Below are positions 6,803 through 11,311 of a stretch of DNA of 11,311 bases, in pieces. The DNA comes from Comamonadaceae bacterium (GTDB taxonomy: Bacteria; Pseudomonadota; Gammaproteobacteria; Burkholderiales; Burkholderiaceae_C), in assembly GCA_947458305.1 (NCBI GenBank), contig CANGZO010000054.1, forward strand, positions 1 through 11,311. The letters are read 5' to 3'. Under the pieces are notes generated by a model. That model ran no database searches. It had not been told where the DNA came from and saw only the letters and a program-made list of their open reading frames with translations. The translations under genes were made by a program, and so were the position numbers. The stretch's first letter is position 1, and each line of letters starts with the position of its first letter.

Positions 6803-7583
6803 TGCGGGCTGGGGCCTTGCCCTGCAGGAAGACCGACTGGGGGTAATTTTTGGTCAAAACGCGCAGGGCATCATCGCGCAGCACCGTCATGCCCATGGCG
6901 TCATACGACTTGACCAAAATCGCCAAAGCTTCCTCGATGGCCGGCACACCTTCGAAGTCGGAAACGGCTTGCTGGGCCCGGTTGATGGCAGCCACATGTG
7001 CGCCACGTTTGGCGTAGTAACGCGCCACGTGCACTTCGTAAGCGGCCAAGGAATTGACCACATGCGTCATGCGTTGGCGTGCATCGGCGCTGTATTTGGA
7101 GTCGGGAAAGCGCGTGGTCAGCTCAAGAAAAGCCTCATAAGAATCCTTGGCGGCCTTTTGGTCCCGCTCTGACAAATCTTGGCGCGTCAGGAAGGAGAAC
7201 ATGCCTAAGTTGTCGTTGAAATTGACAACGCCTTTTAAAAACAAGGCGTAGTCCAAGGCAGGGCTGGTGGGATGCAAGCGGATAAAACGGTCCAGCGTGG
7301 CCAAAGCCTGAATTTTGCTGCCCGTTTTGTACTGTGCGTAAGCTTTGTCAATTTGGGCCTGCTGGGCCAAAACGGTACCTGCCGCGCGTCCCTCGAGCTT
7401 TTCGTAGTAACCGATGGCTTTGTCCCAAGCCCCCGCATTGACCTCGTCACGGGCTTCGCTGTAGATTTTTTCTGGGGTCCAACCGGCTGTGGGGTCCTTG
7501 GGGTTGTTGGCACAGCCGCTCAGAATGAGTCCCGCAGCCAAAACGAGGCTGGCTGGAACCGCCGATAATCTGGAGCTTTGCAT
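6780..7583 (-). CDS. bamD: Outer membrane protein assembly factor BamD, lipoprotein
   Basis: This 267-residue essential lipoprotein of the BAM complex helps BamA fold and insert beta-barrel proteins into the outer membrane from its periplasmic face. A lipoprotein signal peptide ends in the lipobox LSGC with Cys24 as the lipidated residue, followed by Ala-Asn-Asn, which fits outer-membrane sorting. The mature part is made of TPR-like helical repeats. These include segments resembling the family's AWDKAIGYYEKLEGR, KIQALATLDRFIRLHP, ALDYALFLKGVVNF and RFPDSKYSADARQRM. E. coli BamD has 245 residues. I chose the ATG at 7583 because AAGGG lies 8 nt upstream; a GTG at 7592, three codons earlier, would abut that site. 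The gene is divergent from rluD, an arrangement also found in E. coli, and convergent with the helicase gene. Confidence 0.95.
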   Translation of the reverse strand: MQSSRLSAVPASLVLAAGLILSGCANNPKDPTAGWTPEKIYSEARDEVNAGAWDKAIGYYEKLEGRAAGTVLAQQAQIDKAYAQYKTGSKIQALATLDRFIRLHPTSPALDYALFLKGVVNFNDNLGMFSFLTRQDLSERDQKAAKDSYEAFLELTTRFPDSKYSADARQRMTHVVNSLAAYEVHVARYYAKRGAHVAAINRAQQAVSDFEGVPAIEEALAILVKSYDAMGMTVLRDDALRVLTKNYPQSVFLQGKAPARTKSWWRP

Positions 7584-7591
7584 CTGTGACA

Positions 7592-7596
7592 CCCTT
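7592..7596 (-). promoter_or_regulatory. Ribosome binding site that decides the bamD start
   Basis: On the minus strand AAGGG lies 8 nt before the ATG at 7583. It overlaps the alternative GTG at 7592-7590, so it can serve only the ATG. Confidence 0.6.
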
Positions 7597-7614
7597 GTAC
7601 TGTTGAACGCTTTG

Positions 7615-7620
7615 ATTATA
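7615..7620 (-). promoter_or_regulatory. Perfect TATAAT -10 element upstream of bamD
   Basis: Reading the minus strand, TATAAT lies 31 nt before the bamD ATG, giving an expected start of transcription near 7608 and a leader of about 25 nt. I see no good -35 box at 16-18 nt spacing and no extended TG motif, so the call rests on the -10 match and its position. The same AT-rich core also lies 16 nt before the rluD ATG on the other strand. Confidence 0.55.
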
Positions 7621-7635
7621 TCGACCGACCCCGAA

Positions 7636-8640
7636 ATGGATGATCACAACCAAGCCCTCGACGACGCCGAGCGCTTGACGGATGCCGCCCAAGAGGTTCG
7701 CCAAGCTTTGGTGCCTTCTTCTTTACATGGTCAGCGCTTAGACCGAGTCTTTGCGCAATTGGTCCCGGAGTTTTCACGCAGCTACTTGCAGCAGTTGATT
7801 GAACAAGGCGACGCCTTGGTGGACGGCCGAGTGACCACCAAAGTCTCGGCCAAGGTGCGGCTGGGCCACAAATTGCAAATCACCCTGCGTGCCACCCCGC
7901 AGTCGCAAGCCTTTGTGCCTGAAGCCATGCCCATTGATGTGGTTTTCGAGGATGAACATCTGCGTGTGATTCACAAACCGGCCGGTTTGGTGGTGCACCC
8001 TGCGCCTGGCCATTGGTCGGGAACCTTGCTCAATGGTCTGTTGGCTCTGGACCCTAAAGCCAGCGAAGTCCCGCGCGCGGGCATTGTTCATCGTTTGGAC
8101 AAAGACACCAGTGGTTTGATGGTGGTCGCCCGAACGCGCCAAGCCATGGACGCGCTGGTCGCTCAAATTGCGGCCCGTGAGGTGCACCGTCAATACCTCG
8201 CCATCGCCCACAAGTGCTGGACTGGTCCTGCTCAAAAGCATGTCGATGCCGCCATTGGCAGGGATCCGGGCAATCGCTTGCGCATGGCCGTCGTGGATTT
8301 GACGCATCAGCCGGGCAAAACCGCCTCGACCACCTTGGATGTCTTGGCGCAGGGAGAGCGCTGCTGCCTGGTTCGGTGCACCCTTCACACCGGGCGCACA
8401 CACCAAATTCGGGTTCACATGGCCCACATTGGACACCCGCTCATCGGCGATGTTGTCTATGGCGGTGCTGCGACTGGCGGCATGGTTCGGCAAGCACTGC
8501 ATGCCTGGCGCTTGGCGTTTGTACACCCCATCACTGGCGCAGACATGGATTTTCAGATCGACTGGCCGCAAGACATGGCCGCGGCATTGCTGCCACTGGG
8601 CCTCAGCTACAATCCAAAGCTTGGAATGCAAGTGGCGTGA
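7636..8640 (+). CDS. rluD: 23S rRNA pseudouridine(1911/1915/1917) synthase RluD
   Basis: This 334-residue cytoplasmic enzyme isomerises three uridines in helix 69 of 23S rRNA to pseudouridine. An S4-like RNA-binding domain begins around residues 32-85 with GQRLDRVFAQLVPEFSRS. The catalytic domain has the signature HRLDKDTSGLMV, with the nucleophile Asp155, followed by the typical GRTHQIRVHMAHIGHPLIGD stretch. E. coli RluD has 326 residues, so the length fits. The ATG at 7636 has no clear ribosome site. Upstream in-frame extension to 7489 would overlap divergent bamD and give non-family sequence. A TTG at 7708 has an AAGAGG nearby but would cut the usual N-terminal extension. Divergence from bamD supports RluD over RluC. 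The usual downstream partner pgeF is absent here, replaced by scpB. Confidence 0.93.
   Translation: MDDHNQALDDAERLTDAAQEVRQALVPSSLHGQRLDRVFAQLVPEFSRSYLQQLIEQGDALVDGRVTTKVSAKVRLGHKLQITLRATPQSQAFVPEAMPIDVVFEDEHLRVIHKPAGLVVHPAPGHWSGTLLNGLLALDPKASEVPRAGIVHRLDKDTSGLMVVARTRQAMDALVAQIAAREVHRQYLAIAHKCWTGPAQKHVDAAIGRDPGNRLRMAVVDLTHQPGKTASTTLDVLAQGERCCLVRCTLHTGRTHQIRVHMAHIGHPLIGDVVYGGAATGGMVRQALHAWRLAFVHPITGADMDFQIDWPQDMAAALLPLGLSYNPKLGMQVA
8608..8613 (+). promoter_or_regulatory. Candidate -10 element for scpB-rluB inside the end of rluD
   Basis: TACAAT (5 of 6 to the sigma-70 -10 consensus) sits in the last codons of rluD. The best upstream hexamer, TTGCTG at 8587-8592, is only a 3-of-6 match at a short 15-nt spacing. 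If used, the transcript would begin near 8620 and carry a leader of about 135 nt ahead of scpB. This is a weak prediction. Confidence 0.3.
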
Positions 8641-8664
8641 GACGCCTTGGTGCGTGCCATTCAC

Positions 8665-8694
8665 GTCAAACCCGGTCTTGAACCAGTGTTTGAC
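8665..8694 (+). other. Stem-loop in the rluD-scpB spacer
   Basis: GTCAAAC (8665-8671) pairs perfectly with GTTTGAC (8688-8694). The enclosed 16 nt can add a short GGT/ACC helix. It lies 26 nt upstream of the terminator hairpin before scpB. There is no T tract, so it is not itself a terminator. No function can be assigned. Confidence 0.4.
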
Positions 8695-8719
8695 CATGGC
8701 AGCAGCTGATTCCCCAACC

Positions 8720-8739
8720 ACGCCGTGAGGCGTTTTTTT
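8720..8739 (+). terminator. Intrinsic terminator after rluD, just before scpB
   Basis: A 5-bp stem (ACGCC at 8720-8724 with GGCGT at 8729-8733) is capped by GTGA, a GNRA-type tetraloop, and runs into seven consecutive T residues (8733-8739). It is short but well formed. It ends 16 nt before the scpB ATG, so any transcript reaching scpB from upstream must read through it. Confidence 0.7.
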
Positions 8740-8755
8740 CCGAAAGACCGACACC

Positions 8756-9436
8756 ATGAACATGGTGCAAGCCAAGCGTGTCCTGGAAACAGCGTTGCTC
8801 ACCGCAGGGCAGCCTTTGTCCTTGCGTGATCTGCGCGTTTTGTTCGACGATGAGCTGGGGGCCGACACCCTGCGCTTGATCCTGGAAGAAATCGAATTCG
8901 AATGGGCCCCCAAAGGCTTGGAGTTGACCCATGTGGCCAGCGGTTGGCGCTTTCAAAGCCGGCCAGAATTGCGCTCTTACCTAGACCGTTTACACCCCGA
9001 AAAACCCCCCAAATACACGCGAGCCGTCCTCGAAACCTTGGCCATCATCGCCTACCGTCAACCTGTGACCCGTGGTGACATGGAAGACATTCGCGGGGTG
9101 ACCATTGGTTCTCAAATCATCAAGCAGTTGGAAGACCGTGGTTGGGTGGAAGTGATTGGTCACCGTGAGACGGTAGGCCGCCCCAGCTTGTTTGCCACTA
9201 CCCGCCAATTTCTGGATGATTTGGGCCTGGCCTCGTTGGACCAGCTGCCCCTGTTGTCCCAGGTGGATCCCCAGATGTCGGCTTTGGCCGGCATGCTCGA
9301 AGAGGCGCCATTGCAAGCGAGCTTATCTTTGGACGAGGAGTCGTCTGTCCCCTCAACTGACTTGGCGCACCCCGCCCATTTGCCCGATGTGGCCCCCAAT
9401 ATTTCCCTGAATGGGGATGAAACCCCCAACACATGA
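8756..9436 (+). CDS. scpB: Segregation and condensation protein B (ScpB)
   Basis: This 226-residue protein is the winged-helix (kite) subunit of the SMC-ScpAB condensin, which organises and segregates chromosomes in the cytoplasm. The first winged helix covers about residues 1-80. The second covers about 85-155 and carries the highly conserved family stretch LETLAIIAYRQPVTRGDMEDIRGV and then GRPSLFATTRQFLDDLGL. Residues about 165-226 are an acidic, Pro/Ser-rich, probably disordered tail. Two ATGs, at 8756 and 8762, are possible; I use the first. The ribosome site is weak (GAAAGA at 8742-8747). The stop overlaps the rluB start (ATGA at 9433-9436). The partner genes scpA and smc are not in the window. 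Confidence 0.95.
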   Translation: MNMVQAKRVLETALLTAGQPLSLRDLRVLFDDELGADTLRLILEEIEFEWAPKGLELTHVASGWRFQSRPELRSYLDRLHPEKPPKYTRAVLETLAIIAYRQPVTRGDMEDIRGVTIGSQIIKQLEDRGWVEVIGHRETVGRPSLFATTRQFLDDLGLASLDQLPLLSQVDPQMSALAGMLEEAPLQASLSLDEESSVPSTDLAHPAHLPDVAPNISLNGDETPNT

Positions 9437-10641
9437 ACGATCAATCCTCCAACGACCAGAACCCCAACGCTGGCGTTTACGCCAAACGCAAGCCGGGTGC
9501 GATGACTCAAGCCCTGCAGGTTTCATTCAAACCTATCGCCTTGGCCGATGTGGTTTCAGGTCAATTTGATGAAGAAGAAGGCCTTGAGTCTTTGTCTGAA
9601 GATTTGGGCAAGCGGGTTTTGGCCCCTCAGTCCGATTCTCCCAAGTTGCACAAGGTGCTCGCTCAAGCGGGCATGGGCTCACGCCTTGAAATGGAAAAAT
9701 TGATCACTGAAGGCCGAATTGCGGTCAACAATGAACCTGCCCACGTGGGCCAACGCGTTCAATATGGTGACCAGATCAAGGTGGATGGCAAGCCCATTCG
9801 CATCCGAATTGACCCGCCGCCTGCCCGTGTGATCGCTTACCACAAGCCCGCTGGTGAGATCGTCAGCCACGATGACCCACAAAACCGACCTTCAGTTTTT
9901 CGCAAGTTGCCGCGTTTGCAAAACGGCAAGTGGCAGTCTGTGGGCCGTTTGGACCTCAATACGGAAGGGCTTTTGCTGTTCACCAGCTCTGGTGAGTTGG
10001 CCAATCAACTGATGCACCCCCGCTTTGGTTTGGAGCGAGAGTACGCCGTGCGTGTGCTGGGTGCTCTGAGCAAGGATGAAAAAAACCGTTTGTTGGATGG
10101 CGTCATGCTCGACGATGGTCCTGCTCAGTTCGGATCGATTGAGGATGGGGGAGGGGAGGGGTCCAATTGTTGGTACCGCGTCACCATCTCTGAAGGCCGC
10201 AACCGTGAGGTGCGACGCATGATGGAGTCTGTGGGGCATGCAGTCAGCCGACTGATCCGCATCCGTTACGGCGCCATGGTTTTGCCACACGGCTTGCGCC
10301 GAGGCGCTTGGTTGGAGCTGGACGAGGCTGACATCCGATCCTTGATGCGCGCCGCCGGAACCGCAGAGCGTCCCCGCGCTGTCACCGAGCCTGCATCACG
10401 CACCAACCGCAATGACAGGCGTCCTCGAACCGGTGGGCAAGGGCGTGCAGGAACGGCCGTGCCCAGAGCCAAGCCCGCGGCCAAGCCCAATCAAGCGCCT
10501 GGTGGATCGGGCTTGCACGCAAAAGCCGAAGCACCGAAAAACGAAGCCAAGTACATCGGTGCTGAAAGCTTCAACCGCTTGAAGAAAGCCCAGGGGGGGC
10601 CGGGGCGTGGTGGACGGGGCGGCAGTAAAGCCAGCCGTTGA
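9433..10641 (+). CDS. rluB: 23S rRNA pseudouridine(2605) synthase RluB, with extended termini
   Basis: This 402-residue RsuA/RluB-family enzyme is expected to convert U2605 of 23S rRNA to pseudouridine. After an N-terminal extension of about 68 residues, an S4 domain starts with KLHKVLAQAG (about 69-125). The catalytic domain (about 132-305) carries the signature GRLDLNTEGL with nucleophile Asp174. It also has the family stretch EGRNREVRRMMESVGHAVSRLIR. From about residue 308 to the end is a basic, low-complexity tail rich in Arg, Gly, Ala, Lys and Pro, ending in RGG-like repeats and likely disordered. E. coli RluB has 291 residues, so the additions account for the excess. Translation is coupled to scpB by an ATGA overlap; scpB-rluB adjacency is known in many bacteria. 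RsuA or RluE/RluF are less likely given that context and the conserved core. Confidence 0.92.
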   Translation: MNDQSSNDQNPNAGVYAKRKPGAMTQALQVSFKPIALADVVSGQFDEEEGLESLSEDLGKRVLAPQSDSPKLHKVLAQAGMGSRLEMEKLITEGRIAVNNEPAHVGQRVQYGDQIKVDGKPIRIRIDPPPARVIAYHKPAGEIVSHDDPQNRPSVFRKLPRLQNGKWQSVGRLDLNTEGLLLFTSSGELANQLMHPRFGLEREYAVRVLGALSKDEKNRLLDGVMLDDGPAQFGSIEDGGGEGSNCWYRVTISEGRNREVRRMMESVGHAVSRLIRIRYGAMVLPHGLRRGAWLELDEADIRSLMRAAGTAERPRAVTEPASRTNRNDRRPRTGGQGRAGTAVPRAKPAAKPNQAPGGSGLHAKAEAPKNEAKYIGAESFNRLKKAQGGPGRGGRGGSKASR

Positions 10642-10646
10642 GTTGC

Positions 10647-10669
10647 TGGGTCTGTGGCAACACAGCCCA
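10647..10669 (+). other. GNRA-capped stem-loop just after rluB
   Basis: TGGG (10647-10650) and CTGTG (10652-10656) pair with CACAG (10661-10665) and CCCA (10666-10669). Together they make a 9-bp stem with one bulged T and a GCAA tetraloop. It starts 6 nt after the rluB stop. The sequence behind it is not T-rich, so it is not a standard intrinsic terminator. It may protect the 3' end of the mRNA or act with Rho. Confidence 0.5.
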
Positions 10670-10724
10670 CTCCTTGAGTCCCTTGCTTTGACGGGGTAGA
10701 GGCCTTGTCGGGTCCCACTCGGGT

Positions 10725-10730
10725 TAGAAT
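10725..10730 (+). promoter_or_regulatory. Candidate -10 element upstream of ndk (distal)
   Basis: TAGAAT (5 of 6 to consensus) lies 58 nt before the ndk ATG. A TTGTCG at 10705-10710 is upstream but only 14 nt away, short for a -35. It would give a leader of about 50 nt containing a small TTTGC/GCAAA hairpin (10738-10753). Confidence 0.35.
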
Positions 10731-10738
10731 GACGGGCT

Positions 10739-10766
10739 TTGCTACAAGGCAAAATAGCTTTATAAA
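10739..10766 (+). promoter_or_regulatory. Candidate sigma-70 promoter upstream of ndk (proximal)
   Basis: TTGCTA (10739-10744, 4 of 6) and TATAAA (10761-10766, 5 of 6) are separated by 16 nt. Transcription would start near 10773, leaving a leader of about 16 nt that carries the AGGAA ribosome site at 10778-10782. It competes with the distal -10 candidate; the sequence alone does not decide. Confidence 0.4.
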
Positions 10767-10788
10767 ACTCTTGAAACAGGAAAAAATC

Positions 10789-11214
10789 ATGGCCATCGAA
10801 CGCACCCTCTCTATCATCAAGCCCGACGCCGTCGCTAAGAACGTGATTGGTCAAATTTATGCACGTTTTGAAGCCGCTGGCCTCAAAGTGGTCGCTGCCA
10901 AGATGGTGCACCTGTCGCGCGGCGAAGCCGAGCAGTTTTACGGTGTCCACAAGGCACGTCCTTTCTTCAAGGACCTGGTCGATTTCATGATCTCCGGTCC
11001 GGTCATGATTCAAGTCCTCGAAGGCGACAACGCCATTGTCAAAAACCGCGATCTGATGGGCGCCACTGATCCCAAGAAAGCCGACGCTGGCACCATCCGC
11101 GCCGACTTCGCTGACAGCATTGACGCCAACGCCGTGCACGGTTCTGACGCCCCTGAGACAGCTGCTGCAGAAATCGCTTTCTTCTTCGCTGGCCTGAACG
11201 TATACGCACGCTGA
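10789..11214 (+). CDS. ndk: Nucleoside diphosphate kinase
   Basis: This 141-residue cytoplasmic enzyme moves the gamma-phosphate from ATP to NDPs or dNDPs through a phosphohistidine, balancing nucleotide pools. It opens with ERTLSIIKPDAV, the conserved N-terminal strand, and has FYGVHKARPFF in the middle. The active-site motif NAVHGSDA contains His117, and the length is typical of proteobacterial Ndk. The ATG at 10789 is preceded by AGGAA at 10778-10782; an in-frame reading from 10705 would add 28 residues unknown in the family. It is separated from rluB by 147 nt with its own candidate promoters and lies 33 nt before rlmN. The ndk-rlmN order is common in betaproteobacteria. Confidence 0.97.
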   Translation: MAIERTLSIIKPDAVAKNVIGQIYARFEAAGLKVVAAKMVHLSRGEAEQFYGVHKARPFFKDLVDFMISGPVMIQVLEGDNAIVKNRDLMGATDPKKADAGTIRADFADSIDANAVHGSDAPETAAAEIAFFFAGLNVYAR

Positions 11215-11247
11215 TCGCGTTGCGGCCCTAGCCCGTCCCCCAACCCC

Positions 11248-11311
11248 ATGACGGCCAACCTTCTCGAATTTGATCTGGATGGTTTGGCCGTTTTTTGTGA
11301 GGGGCTGGGCG
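11248..11311 (+). CDS. rlmN: 23S rRNA (adenine(2503)-C(2))-methyltransferase RlmN, N-terminal start only
   Basis: An open frame from ATG at 11248 runs off the window and encodes 21 residues, starting MTANLLEFDLDGLAVF. This matches my recollection of RlmN N termini in Comamonadaceae, and rlmN commonly follows ndk in betaproteobacteria. The full enzyme is a radical-SAM protein that methylates A2503 of 23S rRNA and also some tRNAs; its CxxxCxxC cluster motif lies beyond the window. No clear ribosome site is visible in the C-rich 33-nt spacer and no terminator separates it from ndk, so co-transcription is likely. Confidence 0.8.
   Translation, partial: MTANLLEFDLDGLAVFCEGLG

Noticed and set aside
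7489..7635. N-terminal extension of rluD by 49 codons
   Set aside because: It would run through the divergent bamD signal-peptide region and the promoter, and gives residues unlike RluD N termini.
8696..8728. Ten-codon leader peptide ending in the loop of the scpB-proximal terminator
   Set aside because: No ribosome binding site is visible, the codons show no regulatory run of one amino acid, and the ATG is part of a longer out-of-frame reading through rluD.
8642..8733. Antiterminator pairing of ACGCCT (8642-8647) with AGGCGT (8728-8733)
   Set aside because: Only 6 bp across about 80 nt; such matches occur easily by chance and there is no second supporting helix.
7774..8913. 379-codon minus-strand frame spanning rluD and the start of scpB
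   Set aside because: It covers two well-supported plus-strand genes and a terminator, and its product has shadow-frame composition.
1..11311. Mobile elements, CRISPR arrays, tRNA or rRNA genes, toxin-antitoxin or defence modules
   Set aside because: I found no transposase, integrase, regular repeat-spacer array, RNA gene or defence-type domain; composition and gene content look uniformly core-chromosomal.

Overview
This window is a compact stretch of core chromosome from a betaproteobacterium, most likely a Comamonadaceae member (Limnohabitans, Rhodoferax or a relative). The reasons are high GC with G/C-ending codons, the order sucA-odhB-lpdA-zapE, the Ala/Gly/Pro insert ahead of the redox cysteines of LpdA, and the pairing of scpB-rluB with ndk-rlmN. 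The genus is inferred from sequence style and was not tested by a search. I see no phage, insertion sequence, CRISPR, toxin-antitoxin or other accessory module.

Layout. Bases 1-2845 hold the end of sucA, then odhB and lpdA, which encode the E1, E2 and E3 subunits of the 2-oxoglutarate dehydrogenase complex. Bases 2960-6802 hold a tightly coupled four-gene unit: zapE, a small exported protein of unknown function, a YdcH/DUF465 protein and an iron-sulfur helicase of the DinG/YoaA family. Each junction there is a 4-nt stop/start overlap. On the minus strand, bamD (6780-7583) converges on the helicase gene and overlaps it by 23 nt. It diverges from rluD (7636-8640), as it does in E. coli. Then come scpB and rluB (8756-10641, joined by an ATGA overlap), ndk (10789-11214) and the first 64 bases of rlmN.

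The genes serve central metabolism (TCA cycle, nucleotide pools), cell division and chromosome organisation (ZapE, ScpB), DNA repair (helicase), outer-membrane assembly (BamD) and 23S rRNA modification (RluD, RluB, RlmN).

The least ordinary signal is regulatory. Three intrinsic-terminator-like hairpins lie only 16-28 nt upstream of the start codon of the next co-directional gene (lpdA, zapE, scpB), leaving no room for a full promoter in between. Two of them are preceded by a further stem-loop. I found no convincing new biological system; the two small genes between zapE and the helicase are the main uncharacterised coding content.
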